Of a stretch of DNA of 53,747 nucleotides, positions 17,728 through 30,102 are shown in pieces. The stretch spans positions 789-54,535 of the forward strand of contig NZ_JAFFZO010000034.1 in the NCBI RefSeq assembly GCF_016924145.1. Direction: 5' to 3'. Every line of letters starts with the position of its first letter. Within the stretch, counting starts at the first letter, position 1. The position numbers and the translations under genes were made by a program. The notes under the pieces are model-generated. The model was not told the DNA's origin. It was given only the letters and a program-made list of their open reading frames with translations, and did no database searches. The stretch comes from Amphritea pacifica (GTDB lineage Bacteria > Pseudomonadota > Gammaproteobacteria > Pseudomonadales > Balneatricaceae).

Positions 17728-18879
17728 ATGAACTTAGTTCCGTTTGTGAAGTACACATCATGCGGTAACAACTTTGTCATTGTTGATGCGACGGAGCACT
17801 CATGGCTCACGGAAGCTGAGATGTCCAGGTTTGCCTTTCAGGCGACTAATACCAGCTTCGGTATAGGGTGTGACAACCTGCTGGTTATCCAGCGTTGCAA
17901 TGCGGCAACACTGGAATCGATCGCGGTCGCAAGGCGCTATTGGCACACGCTGCCGAATGCTGACCAGGCAGAATATCTGTTTCGTATGTTTGAGCCAGAT
18001 GGCGAAGAAGCTCTTTGCTGTGGCAACGGCTTAATGTGTGTTGCCAGCCATCTTTTCAATCAACATGGTGTGTCATCCACTTCGATTATGACGGAAGTGC
18101 CATTGCAGACCCCAAAAGTGATTCAGATCGGTGCCGGTGATGATCCGCAGGGGGGCTGGGTTAACCTTGGGCATCCTCGCCGAACGCCTGTTGAACTGGC
18201 GGGGTCAAAGCATTCAACCCCTTTGACCGCGACGATCGACTTTTACCCCCAGATGACCATCAGGTTCCGCGAAGGAGACCTGCGTGGTTTTAGCCACGCA
18301 ACGCAATTGACAATCAGAGCGCATCTTGTGTTTACCGGTGAGCCTCATCTGGTGATCTTTCCGGACCGGGACTTCTCTCTGCCCGAACTGGCGGACTGTA
18401 TCTTCGGTAGCACTAACCCGGGAGGGACTAAAGAGCGTCGTGAGAACTTTGGTACCTGGCTGGTAGAGCATATCGGGCAGTATTTTAATCAACGCTATAG
18501 CTCTACTTTTCCGGTCGGGATCAACGTTAACCTGGCACGACAACAGAGTGACACAGTGATTGAGAACCGATGTTTTGAACGGGGGATTAACAGGGAAACA
18601 CTTGCCTGTGGTACCGGGGCCCTGGCGGTAGCCTATATCCATCATCATATCTGCCAGCCTGATCTGGTCGAGATCGATATTTTACCGCATCGCTGTCGCT
18701 GGCATGATAAAGAAGCCCGGATCCGGATCCATCGTACTGATTGTGGCTGGTCCCTGGCGAGTGCTCCGGTCATGCTGTTTGATGGTGTTTACCGGTTGTT
18801 GCCCGATAATCATCGGGTGGTGGGTAAGCTTTCCCCTTCACTGGATGAGTCAGTTGAGCTTAAAAGGCTGATAACATGA
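17728..18879 (+). CDS. DapF-like amino-acid epimerase/racemase, long form
   Basis: A 383-residue member of the diaminopimelate-epimerase fold. Both catalytic cysteines are kept: Cys98 in CGNG and Cys294 in TLACGTGA. The substrate-binding ERG (284-286) and an N-terminal GNNF (DapF usually has GNDF) are also kept. Housekeeping DapF is about 275 residues, so this protein carries about 100 extra residues, partly between residues 55 and 85 and partly at 225-265. Its position next to a transporter and an unknown enzyme-like protein, rather than lysA or xerC, argues for a specialised racemase. Related DapF-fold enzymes include histidine racemase of opine metallophore pathways and proline racemases. 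The substrate is unknown. It overlaps the MFS gene by 4 bases. Confidence 0.82.
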   Translation: MNLVPFVKYTSCGNNFVIVDATEHSWLTEAEMSRFAFQATNTSFGIGCDNLLVIQRCNAATLESIAVARRYWHTLPNADQAEYLFRMFEPDGEEALCCGNGLMCVASHLFNQHGVSSTSIMTEVPLQTPKVIQIGAGDDPQGGWVNLGHPRRTPVELAGSKHSTPLTATIDFYPQMTIRFREGDLRGFSHATQLTIRAHLVFTGEPHLVIFPDRDFSLPELADCIFGSTNPGGTKERRENFGTWLVEHIGQYFNQRYSSTFPVGINVNLARQQSDTVIENRCFERGINRETLACGTGALAVAYIHHHICQPDLVEIDILPHRCRWHDKEARIRIHRTDCGWSLASAPVMLFDGVYRLLPDNHRVVGKLSPSLDESVELKRLIT

Positions 18880-20543
18880 CGGCACAATCAGGTCACGGAC
18901 AACGGTTCAGGGCATTGCTGTGGGGCGGTTTGCAGCTCTACGCTGTTCTCCTGTTAGCCGCTTTACTGCTGTGTGCTGCCTATCAGCGGGCAGGGTTTGG
19001 CGTAGATTTAAGTGAGATCGTTCTCTGGGGGGCGACTGCTGCCTCCACCTCATTGTTATTGCTGTTGTGCGTGCTGGGTTTGCTAAACCGTAGTGGCGCG
19101 TTAACAGGTAAAGCGATGAGCCGGATGATGATGGGGCTTACTGGTGCCGCTCTTGGGTTGCTTTGTTGGCAACATTTCTGGTTGGGGAATAAGCATTTGA
19201 GCCTGTTTGATCTGGCCACTGTACTCCTGATTGCCTGTCTGGTATCGCTGGAGCTGGCTGTGTTGCAGCAGAGCCGCTGTCGCCAGAGGCGGATTGAACC
19301 TGAACGTTACAAACAGATGCGCCCGGCTATTTTTCTGTTTCTGTTTGGGATCGATCTGTCGATGGCGTTTATCCCACTGCATATGGAAACTTTACCCCGG
19401 AGTTTTAGCGGTTTTAGTCCGGATCTGTTAATCGGCTTGCCGATATCAGTTGAGTTTCTCTGTGTCGGCGTGGCAATCCTTTGCTGCGGTGTCTGGTTAG
19501 ACCGAAGCGGCTGGAAGCCCCCCTTCTATACCGGCCTGGTGCTGACAGGGCTGGGATGCTTTTACTCCTGGCTGGCTCCGGATGCGGTGCAGTTTATTCT
19601 CTCCCGCGGGGTGCTTGGGTTGGGTTATGGCCTGACGCTGCTGGCATCGCAAAGTTATGTGATCCGGAACACGGATAGCAGTAATAAATCCAGAGGGCTG
19701 GCGCATCTGTTTGCCGGGCTGTATTCGGGCAGTATATGCGGTGCGGCAACCGGAGCGGTGCTGGCGGAGCAGTTTGGCTATGGTCCGGTATTCCTGACAG
19801 GTGCGGTTATCGTCTTCAGCGTAATCGTCTATGGCTGGGTTACGTTTGGGGAAACACCTGAACCGGTGACAAGCATACAAGAGGCACATCCCGATCCTCA
19901 AAAGCCACGGCTGATCGGCGGTTTTCTGACCTTTCTGGGAGACCGGCAGGTGTTCGCGGCGGTGCTCTTCAGCAGTATGCCGGCATCTATTGCTGTGGTG
20001 GGTTTTCTGAACTACTTTAGCCCCCTCTATCTGAATCGTGCGGGGGTTAATGACGCCGCTATTGGTCAGGTTCTGATGTTGTTTGGTGTGATTCTGGCGC
20101 TGTTTGGGCCAGCGATTGGCCGCTTTGCCGATCTGAGCGAATCAAAGCGGACGCCGATCATTCTGGGCTGTATGCTGGGTGGGTTTGCTTTTCTGGTTTT
20201 CGCTATATTTGACGGCGTTATCGCTGTTACCCTGGCAATTCTGTTGCTGGGGTTATCCAACTGTCTGGTGCTTTCTGCCCAGAGCGCTTTTGTCCTGAAA
20301 CAACCTGTGACTGCGCAGTATGGGGAAGGAAAAGCGATGGGAATATTCCGTTCCAGTAGTCGGGTTGGCCAGATGCTGGGGCCGGTACTCTTTGCCGCTA
20401 TTATCGCGATGACTGATATTGAGTCCGGAGTGATGCTGTTTGGCCTAGCGTATTTGATGACAGCGATACTGTTTGCTTTGCTCACCTGGGCTCCAACGCG
20501 TGTTGAAGCGGCCTCCCAGGTTAAGGCTGTTGCCAATGACTAG
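18876..20543 (+). CDS. MFS transporter with extra N-terminal membrane segments
   Basis: A 555-residue membrane protein. A normal 12-segment major facilitator begins near residue 150 (RPAIFLFLFGIDLSMAFIPL) with the loop motif WLDRSGWKPP and the pseudo-repeat RFADLSESKRTP in the second half. Ahead of it are about four more hydrophobic segments (residues 12-130), making the protein roughly 150 residues longer than usual. It starts inside the epimerase stop and its own stop lies inside the next gene, so it is translationally coupled on both sides. It probably exports or imports the epimerase product or substrate; the direction is inference. Confidence 0.85.
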   Translation: MTAQSGHGQRFRALLWGGLQLYAVLLLAALLLCAAYQRAGFGVDLSEIVLWGATAASTSLLLLLCVLGLLNRSGALTGKAMSRMMMGLTGAALGLLCWQHFWLGNKHLSLFDLATVLLIACLVSLELAVLQQSRCRQRRIEPERYKQMRPAIFLFLFGIDLSMAFIPLHMETLPRSFSGFSPDLLIGLPISVEFLCVGVAILCCGVWLDRSGWKPPFYTGLVLTGLGCFYSWLAPDAVQFILSRGVLGLGYGLTLLASQSYVIRNTDSSNKSRGLAHLFAGLYSGSICGAATGAVLAEQFGYGPVFLTGAVIVFSVIVYGWVTFGETPEPVTSIQEAHPDPQKPRLIGGFLTFLGDRQVFAAVLFSSMPASIAVVGFLNYFSPLYLNRAGVNDAAIGQVLMLFGVILALFGPAIGRFADLSESKRTPIILGCMLGGFAFLVFAIFDGVIAVTLAILLLGLSNCLVLSAQSAFVLKQPVTAQYGEGKAMGIFRSSSRVGQMLGPVLFAAIIAMTDIESGVMLFGLAYLMTAILFALLTWAPTRVEAASQVKAVAND

Positions 20544-22101
20544 TGAAGAGATCGGCGCCGGTATGGCTGAGCAGTTGCTCGGCGCTGTGCGCAATCGGGT
20601 TCCGGTGGTTGATCGGGTGTTGCGGCTATCGGGTGGCAGCCCCCTGTCCGAATATCTTCAGCAGGTTTGTCAGTTCAGTCAGCAGAGCTATCAGCCACGC
20701 TCTGACATAGCGGATGTGATTTACGAATATGTAGCACCTTTGCTGGGTGAGAAGATAGCAGAGCGGACCGCAGCAGATTTTCTCCAGCATCCGGTTGCGT
20801 TGACGGCAAATCACCATGGTGTTGATTTTTTTGCCCAGTCCGTTCAGGGCAGTTTGTTGTTTGGGCTGGCAAAACGGCAGATTGAAGGGGTTACAACTCT
20901 CCCGGTTTTTTCCTGTGCCAATATTCCATTGGATAATCTCACCTATCCCCGGGGGGCTCTTCTGTATGCCTGCAACCGGGATGCCGGGAGCTGGCCGTTG
21001 CGACTTCCTGCTTTCTCCAATAAATATAGGCGTCAGTTGGTGGCCCGGGTTAAAGGGCTGGACAGGCCGATGTTGCAGCAACTGGTTAAACGTGTCCATG
21101 ATTTGATGGGACATGGGATTGATGCTGCTCTGCTTGAAACGTTGCTCGAGCTGATTGAAACAGAGTATCTGTCTGAGGATGTCTTGTCGCAGCAGGGGTA
21201 TGCTGCCCAATCTGTGATCTTAAACCAACGGATCTGGAGTCGACTCTTTTGTTCCTCTGCTAGTATGCCAGATCTGGTTACGATTGAGCTTGAAAAACTG
21301 GCAGAGGGATTGTTTCTTAAAGACCTTCACAGCGAAGCCAGTCTGGTTGCACAATTATTTACTGATCCGCTGATAACGGCTGTCTGTAAACGGCTGGACT
21401 CGGTGCCTGGTTGTTGGAATCAGGCTCTTTTAGAACAACGTTGGTCCCATAGGGGTGAGCTTGAACAGCTGCAAACATCGGGTTGCGGAACCTTCTGTTT
21501 CTGGGGGATTGATAAGCGTTTTCGCCGCATTCCACTGATGCTGACAGAGATCTCAGGTGGATTACAACTCTGTGGTTGCGATGATAATGGAGAGGAGTAT
21601 TACTTTTGCTTCGAGCCTGCTGCACTTTCTCAAGCGATTCGTGATGGTCGGCTTTTACCATCGGTGTTCGGCTGCTTTCTTGTTATAGCACTGGCGCGGG
21701 GGGTGACCTGCCTGGGAGGGTATTATCAGGGAGACTACCTGCCACAAATACAGGCAGGTGTTGTTGAGGTATTGCAGCAGAATAATTTACCGGAACTGGC
21801 TGCGGTGATTCATGACAGTGTCACCGATGGCTATCTTTCGGGTATGCAAACGATCATGGTGGAGCAGGGAGAGTTTTTGCTGCCGGCCGGATTACTTGAG
21901 ATACTGGCCAGCGGCAGCATAAGTGTTGCAGAGTTTGAGGTGATTCTGAAAATGTCTCTGCGAGACGCGCACTCAGCTTCGCTGACCGAAACCGTTGCTG
22001 ATGTAATGCCTGGGGTATTACAGGTGGAAAACCGATTAACGCAGCTTTTAAGGTCTCAGCGAGAGCAGCTGTCTGAGAAAATTACTATAAGGCATCTTTA
22101 A
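20536..22101 (+). CDS. Unknown 521-residue cytoplasmic protein coupled to the MFS gene
   Basis: I do not recognise this family. The ATG at 20536 overlaps the MFS stop by 8 bases; longer in-frame starts lie wholly inside the MFS gene. No signal peptide or membrane segment is seen. Notable patches are TANHHGVDFFAQSVQGSL (about 94-111), VFSCANIPLDNLTYPRG, CGTFCFWGIDKRFRRIPL and CLGGYYQGDYLPQIQAG. The paired His in a conserved-looking loop and several Cys suggest an enzyme rather than a structural protein. Its place between epimerase/MFS and the binding proteins makes it the likely novel activity of the operon. A palindrome, GCCTGTTT-A-AAACAGGC, lies just downstream. Confidence 0.75.
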   Translation: MTSEEIGAGMAEQLLGAVRNRVPVVDRVLRLSGGSPLSEYLQQVCQFSQQSYQPRSDIADVIYEYVAPLLGEKIAERTAADFLQHPVALTANHHGVDFFAQSVQGSLLFGLAKRQIEGVTTLPVFSCANIPLDNLTYPRGALLYACNRDAGSWPLRLPAFSNKYRRQLVARVKGLDRPMLQQLVKRVHDLMGHGIDAALLETLLELIETEYLSEDVLSQQGYAAQSVILNQRIWSRLFCSSASMPDLVTIELEKLAEGLFLKDLHSEASLVAQLFTDPLITAVCKRLDSVPGCWNQALLEQRWSHRGELEQLQTSGCGTFCFWGIDKRFRRIPLMLTEISGGLQLCGCDDNGEEYYFCFEPAALSQAIRDGRLLPSVFGCFLVIALARGVTCLGGYYQGDYLPQIQAGVVEVLQQNNLPELAAVIHDSVTDGYLSGMQTIMVEQGEFLLPAGLLEILASGSISVAEFEVILKMSLRDAHSASLTETVADVMPGVLQVENRLTQLLRSQREQLSEKITIRHL

Positions 22102-22110
22102 TTGATGCAG

Positions 22111-22127
22111 GCCTGTTTAAAACAGGC
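22111..22127. promoter_or_regulatory. Perfect palindrome between the unknown gene and the first binding-protein gene
   Basis: GCCTGTTT-A-AAACAGGC is a perfect 8-1-8 inverted repeat without a following T-run, so it is a weak terminator candidate. It contains the half-sites TGTTT and AAACA in the opposite order from the shared motif. It could be an internal operator or an mRNA-processing hairpin that sets the ratio of the two operon halves. Confidence 0.4.
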
Positions 22128-22173
22128 GTATAAAAGAGTGTAATGTTTCTGTAGTCCTAGTTAGGAGAGAATA

Positions 22174-23331
22174 ATGCGATCTGTTAAACGCCTGTTGATG
22201 CTGATGATCTGGATGTTGGCTGTGCCTTTAACCCAGGCGGGCTCGCTGACAGATAATAGTGAGTTTTCTACTGCTCCGGTAATGAATCATGGTGAGCGCT
22301 GGCGTATTGGTTATTTTGAAGGCGGTGAGTATGTTGATTATCAGAAAGTACTCATTGAAACGATCAAAGGACTAATGCAGCTCGGCTGGATTGAAAAAGC
22401 TGAAATCCCAGATCAGCAGGGTGAACAAACAGAACAGCTCTGGCAATGGCTGCAACAGGGCATACACAGTGAATATATTGAGTTTGTGCCCGATGCGCAT
22501 TATACCGCGAAGTGGGACGAAACAGTGCGTAGTCAGCTAACTGAGACGATCATCACCCGGCTGAACCAGAATGATCTTGATCTGATGATTGCGATGGGTA
22601 CCTGGGCGGGGAAATCGCTCGCTAACAATCGCCATCATACTCCCACCATGGTGTTGTCTGCCAGCGACCCCATCTCCACCGGTATTATTAAGAGCGTATA
22701 TGATTCTGGATATGATCACGTACACGCTACGGTTGATCCTAACCGTTATGAGCGTCAGGTGCGGGTCTTTCACGATATTGTGGACTTTAAAAAGCTGGGA
22801 GTTGCTTATGAAGATACAGAGAACGGCCGCAGTTACGCTGCACTAGATGTAATCGAAAAGCAAAGCCGGCAGCGGGGCTTCAAAATAGTCAGCTGTCATA
22901 CCCTGAGTGACATTAGTGACACCGCACGGGCAGAAGCCAGCGTCATTGATTGTTTTCGCAAACTGGCTCCTCAGGTCGACGCTATCTATGTGACGGTTCA
23001 GGGAGGGGTTACCGCTAATAGCATCGTTCAACTGGTGAAAATTGCGAATGAAAACCGGGTACCCACATTTTCTCAGTCCGGATCGGATGAGGTTCGCAAA
23101 GGTTTGTTGCTGAGTCTGTCTCAGGCCGGTTTTCGCTATATCGGTGAGTTTCATGCCTCCACATTTGCCAAGGTATTTAATGGTGCAGAGCCTAACCAGC
23201 TAACCCAGTTGTTTGAAGAACCTCCCCGCATGGCGGTCAATCTTAAAACGGCTGAAATTGTTGGCTTTAATCCCCCTTTACTGTTGTTGGGTGCCGCGGA
23301 TGAGGTGTATCGGGATATTCCTTCAGAATAA
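22174..23331 (+). CDS. Periplasmic ABC-type binding protein, first of a tandem pair
   Basis: A 385-residue exported protein with a signal peptide ending near TQAGS. It has the ABC_sub_bind-like fold (LMIAMGTWAGKSLANN, VGVAYEDTENGRSYA-like core, DAIYVTVQGGVTANSI, VPTFSQSGSDEVRKGLL). A strong ribosome binding site, AGGAGAG, precedes the ATG. It is clearly paralogous to the next gene (shared YFEGGEY/YYQGGEY, MGTWAG, DPNRYERQ/DPQRYERQ, FSQ). No ABC permease or ATPase is nearby, but a hybrid kinase follows. I infer a sensory role, presenting ligand to the kinase periplasmic domain. Confidence 0.85.
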   Translation: MRSVKRLLMLMIWMLAVPLTQAGSLTDNSEFSTAPVMNHGERWRIGYFEGGEYVDYQKVLIETIKGLMQLGWIEKAEIPDQQGEQTEQLWQWLQQGIHSEYIEFVPDAHYTAKWDETVRSQLTETIITRLNQNDLDLMIAMGTWAGKSLANNRHHTPTMVLSASDPISTGIIKSVYDSGYDHVHATVDPNRYERQVRVFHDIVDFKKLGVAYEDTENGRSYAALDVIEKQSRQRGFKIVSCHTLSDISDTARAEASVIDCFRKLAPQVDAIYVTVQGGVTANSIVQLVKIANENRVPTFSQSGSDEVRKGLLLSLSQAGFRYIGEFHASTFAKVFNGAEPNQLTQLFEEPPRMAVNLKTAEIVGFNPPLLLLGAADEVYRDIPSE

Positions 23332-23387
23332 AACCAGAATAAAAAATAAGGACATATGCGCGAGTGATACTTATAAAATCAGGGAAA

Positions 23388-24521
23388 ATGAGACTGCTGA
23401 CATGGCTGGTGGGGATGCTTTTGTTGTTATCAACGGGGTGGCTTCAGGGGGCTGAAGCAGACACCTCGCCTGTGTTGAATCATGGGCAGAAGTGGCGGGT
23501 AGCGTATTATCAGGGGGGGGAATACTATGATTACTATCAATACCTGAAAGCCACTGCCGAGGGACTGATGGCGCGGGGTTGGGTGACCCCCCAGAAGGTT
23601 CCTGAGCAGTTGACAACCGCCCGGGCGCTGTGGCGCTGGTTAACTGAGAGTGCTCACAGTGATTACCTCGAATTTCTGCCAGATGGCTTTTACAGCGCAG
23701 GCTGGGATCGGAATACCCGTGCTGAACTGCGGGAAGGGGTCATTGCCCGGTTGCAGCAAACGGGGGAGATCAGTCTGCTGATTGCGATGGGAACCTGGGC
23801 CGGAATCGATATGGCGGTTGATCGCCATACAGTACCGACGATGGTGATCTCCGTAAATAACCCCCGCAATCTAGGCTTGATCCGGGATTCGCAGAACTAT
23901 CAGCATATCTATGTCACTGAAGACCCTCAGCGTTATGAGCGTCAGCTGACCCTGTTTCATGACTTGATCCGATTTAAAACCCTGGGGGTTGCCTATGAAG
24001 ACAGTGTTGAGGGGCGCAGTTATGCGTCTATCGATACGGTTCAACGACTCGCGAAAGAGCGTGGTTTCCAGGTGGTCAGTTGCTATACCCAGAGTGATGT
24101 GGCCGACCAGTCGCTGGCCGATAGATCCGTGATTAACTGTTTCCGGGAGTTGGTGCAGAAAGTCGATGCCATCTACGTGACCGCTCAGGGAGGCGTCAAT
24201 CATAACACCATCCCGGAGCTGGTCGAGATAGCCAATCATCACCGTATTCCAACTTTCTCACAGTATGGGCAGGATCAGGTGAAACAGGGTTATCTGATGA
24301 GTCTGTCTCAGTCGCAAGGGTATCCGGAAGAGGGGCGGGCCCTGGCTGATGTGGCAGTAGGTATTTTTAAGGGAAGCGTACCAGCGTCATTGGCTCATCG
24401 CTCTGCAGAAGCAAACCGAATCACCCTGAATCTGAAAACGGCTGAGCAGATAGGACTTTATCTTAATGCAGATCTGCTGGCTGCAGCGGATCAGCTGTAT
24501 TGGCAGATAGAACAACCCTGA
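23388..24521 (+). CDS. Periplasmic ABC-type binding protein, second of a tandem pair
   Basis: A 377-residue paralogue of the preceding gene, alignable along its whole length but well diverged. The signal peptide runs MRLLTWLVGM to QGAEA. The chosen ATG has AGGG four bases ahead; an in-frame GTG at 23364 would add eight residues before the signal peptide. Shared landmarks are AMGTWAGIDMAVD, VAYEDSVEGRSYAS and DAIYVTAQGGVNHNTI. It ends 9 bases before the hybrid kinase start. Two diverged copies next to one kinase suggest two ligands, or an agonist and antagonist, acting on one sensor. Confidence 0.85.
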   Translation: MRLLTWLVGMLLLLSTGWLQGAEADTSPVLNHGQKWRVAYYQGGEYYDYYQYLKATAEGLMARGWVTPQKVPEQLTTARALWRWLTESAHSDYLEFLPDGFYSAGWDRNTRAELREGVIARLQQTGEISLLIAMGTWAGIDMAVDRHTVPTMVISVNNPRNLGLIRDSQNYQHIYVTEDPQRYERQLTLFHDLIRFKTLGVAYEDSVEGRSYASIDTVQRLAKERGFQVVSCYTQSDVADQSLADRSVINCFRELVQKVDAIYVTAQGGVNHNTIPELVEIANHHRIPTFSQYGQDQVKQGYLMSLSQSQGYPEEGRALADVAVGIFKGSVPASLAHRSAEANRITLNLKTAEQIGLYLNADLLAAADQLYWQIEQP

Positions 24522-24530
24522 GTACTGAGT

Positions 24531-27378
<2,848 letters not shown>

Positions 27379-27401
<23 letters not shown>

Positions 27402-29592
27402 ACCCGCAATCTACCGGGTGCTGGTGGTGGATGATGACCTCACTGCCCGGATATTGGCGAGTCACTCCCTTGAGCATGAGGGGTTTGAAGTGTTGCTGGC
27501 TGAAAATGGTATTGCCGCGCTGCAGATTTTCCAGGAGGCTCAGCCGGATATTGTTCTGATGGATGTGGAGATGCCCGGACTGAACGGTTTTGAAGTTTGC
27601 CGTCAGTTACGCAATATGCCCTGCGGCAAGCTGGTTCCGATTCTGATGGCGACAGGTCAGGATGATATTGACTCGGTGCGCGAGGCTTATGCGGCCGGCG
27701 CTACCGATTTTGTTTCCAAGCCTTTCAACTGGAAAATACTGGGGCACCGTCTCAGCTATATGATCCGGGCCAGCAATACCACTGAGCAGTTGCGCCAGTT
27801 GCAGAAGAGTGAAACCCGACTGGGTAACGCTCAGCGGATTGCCCGGCTGGGGAACTGGGAATGGCATCTGGAAAGTGGCGAAGTCTACTGGTCTGATCAG
27901 TTTTTTCAGCTGTTGGGGGGAAGGCGAGGCGTGACTGATACCGGCATTCGCAGCTTCTTGCGCTGCATCCCCGCCAACGAGAGGCCGCAGATGCGTCACT
28001 GGCTTAAACAGCTGTTGAACTGCGGTTATTCCGGGTTTATGTCAGGGATCAATCACAGTATCAGTGTAGCCGGACAGGAGATTAAGAGTGTACAGCATCA
28101 GGCAGAGGTGTTTTGTAATGATCAGGGTAAAGCCACCATCATTGCCGGAACCATGCTGGATGTTTCTGAGCTGAAGCGGGCTCAGGATCAGGTCTTAAGG
28201 CTGGCGCGGTTTGACAGTCTGACAGGGCTGTCAAACCGGAGTGTCTTCTGTGACCGGGTGCAGCTGGCTATCGATCAGGCAGAACGTAAAGGCTGTCTGG
28301 GAGCGGTGCTGTTTCTGGATCTGGATAACTTCAAGCGGATAAACGACACCTTTGGACACGGAATCGGTGACCTGCTGCTGAAGGAGGTGGCGCAGCGCCT
28401 GACGGAGAGTGTCCGCCTGACTGACCGACACGCTGACCACTCTGCAACGGCGGGTCTGAATGATCACTTCACCAATACTGATGAGGATCTCTTGCCCCCG
28501 CTGGTGGCCCGGTTTGGCGGGGACGAATTTACCGTCCTGCTGCCTGAAATTAATCAGGTGATGGATGCCGAAAATGTTGCCCGCAGAGTGCTCGACTCTA
28601 TTGGACTGTCGATCGACCTTGCCGGGCATGAAGTCGTTATAACGCCCAGCATTGGGATCGCTGTTTTTCCTCATCATGGTGAGGATGTAGACAGCCTGAT
28701 GAAAAACGTTGATGCCGCTATGTACTATGTAAAACATGCGGGCAAAAACGGCTATGAACTATTTGTTAAATCGATGAATGTCGTGGCAAAACGACGGCTG
28801 GAGCTGGAAAGTCATTTGCGTCACGCGATAGCTGAGAATGAACTGTCACTGAACTATCAACCTCAGATCGAGATGAGCAGTGGTAAAATCGTCGGTGTTG
28901 AGGCACTGCTGCGCTGGAATAGCAAACAGCTGGGCTTTGTTTCGCCGGTTGAGTTTATCCCGATCGCCGAAGAAACCGGGCTGATTGCACCGATTGGCGA
29001 GTGGGTGATGCGGGAAGCCTGTCGGCAAACCCGTCAATGGCAACTGGAAGAACTGCCGCAGATCAGGGTTGCGGTTAACCTTTCGGTGCGCCAGTTTGCC
29101 AAGCAAAACCTTGAAAAACTGGTGTACCAGGTGCTGCTGGACACCGGCTTGCCGGTGCACTGTCTGGAGCTTGAGATCACCGAAAACATGCTGATGGATG
29201 ATGTTGATGGTTCGGTTGAAACCCTGCATCGCTTAAAGGCGTTGGGGGTACAGCTGGCGATTGATGATTTCGGCACCGGTTATTCCAGTCTCAGCTATCT
29301 GAAACGCTTCCCTATTGACCGCTTGAAGGTTGATCGCTCCTTTATCACCCATGTGACCACGGATCCCGGAGATGCCTCCGTAACCCAGGCTATTATCGCG
29401 GTGGCCCATAATCTGGGGCTGAGTGTCACCGCTGAGGGGGTGGAAGATGAATCGCAACTGGCATTTCTGCAACAGCATGACTGTGAAGAGGTGCAGGGGT
29501 ATCTCTTCAGCCGGCCGCTGAGTGCCGATGATCTGGCAGCGTTACTGCGGGCCTCCAACGGCTATATGCCACTTAAAAAGTCTGAACACTGA
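27379..29592 (+). CDS. Response regulator with PAS, GGDEF and EAL domains
   Basis: A 737-residue cytoplasmic output protein. It has a receiver with Asp62 (VLMDVEMP) and Lys in FVSKPF, a PAS-like domain (about 145-265, [19 protein letters not shown]), GGDEF with an intact GGDEF motif (380-384), and EAL with EALLRW (508-513) plus the late motifs [14 protein letters not shown] and AEGVE. Both synthase and phosphodiesterase motifs look intact. The usual I-site RLTD (346-349) is separated from GGDEF by 30 residues instead of 5, an insertion of about 25 acidic/His-rich residues. I chose the ATG at 27379 for its AGAGGG spacing; in-frame ATGs also lie at 27364 and 27376. It overlaps the kinase gene and is its likely partner. 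Confidence 0.92.
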
Positions 29593-29613
29593 TCAGGATC
29601 AGTGGTTTCTTCG

Positions 29614-29638
29614 CCGGGGGATCGCTCCCCGGTCTTGC
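29614..29638 (+). terminator. Hairpin after the GGDEF-EAL gene
   Basis: CCGGGG and CCCCGG form a stem around a 7-base loop, followed by a short T-containing tail (TCTTG). It lies 20 bases after the stop and probably ends the 17728-29592 operon, though the T-run is weak. Confidence 0.5.
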
Positions 29639-29718
29639 AATCAGTCTATGCAATGCTGCGCCACAATGATTAACCTGTGGCCGTTATTTTCTCTTGTTTT
29701 TCGCGTATTTATTCGTTT

Positions 29719-29735
29719 TTTAAGTTTCATTTAAG
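29719..29735 (+). promoter_or_regulatory. Direct-repeat box TTTAAG-N5-TTTAAG ahead of the PepSY/TCS operon
   Basis: Two identical hexamers are separated by five bases, so they are one helical turn apart. This matches the general form of PmrA/QseB-type OmpR-family boxes. It lies about 50 bases ahead of the PepSY start and is a good candidate for autoregulation by the regulator encoded at 30103. Confidence 0.6.
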
Positions 29736-29782
29736 TTAGCACGTCTAAACTACGGGTTAACTTGTGAAAGCAAAAGGCAGAT

Positions 29783-30097
29783 ATGTCATACCCCTTTAAG
29801 GCATTGTTGACAGTAGTATTCTTTCTAGGTACCAGCACTGTTTATGCAGACCCAGAAGATGAGGTCGACTCTGATGTGGCGGTTGAACTGGTTTCAACAG
29901 GTAAGATCATCTCACTCGATCAGTTGCTTGCACTGCACCAGAATCTTACCAAAGGTCATATGCTGGATCTTGAGCTGGAGCAGAACGATGAGGATTTTAC
30001 CTATTTGGTTGAGATGCTTCATATCGATGGACATGTGAGTGAGTATGAGTTTGATGCAGTAACAGGTGAATTGTTGCAGGAATCTTTCGGAGAGTAA
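29783..30097 (+). CDS. Small periplasmic PepSY-domain protein
   Basis: A 104-residue protein with a signal peptide ending near VYADP. A mature PepSY-like domain of about 80 residues follows: the helix SLDQLLALHQNLTKGHMLDLEL, then strands ending in YEFDAVTGELLQ. PepSY proteins next to two-component systems commonly modulate the sensor in the periplasm. Six bases separate it from the response regulator, so it heads the operon. AAGGCAG precedes the ATG. Confidence 0.85.
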   Translation: MSYPFKALLTVVFFLGTSTVYADPEDEVDSDVAVELVSTGKIISLDQLLALHQNLTKGHMLDLELEQNDEDFTYLVEMLHIDGHVSEYEFDAVTGELLQESFGE

Positions 30098-30102
30098 TCT
30101 GG

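Noticed and set aside
17728-22101. An opine-metallophore (staphylopine-type) locus
   Set aside because: A DapF-like racemase and MFS exporter fit, but no nicotianamine-synthase-like or opine-dehydrogenase gene is present.
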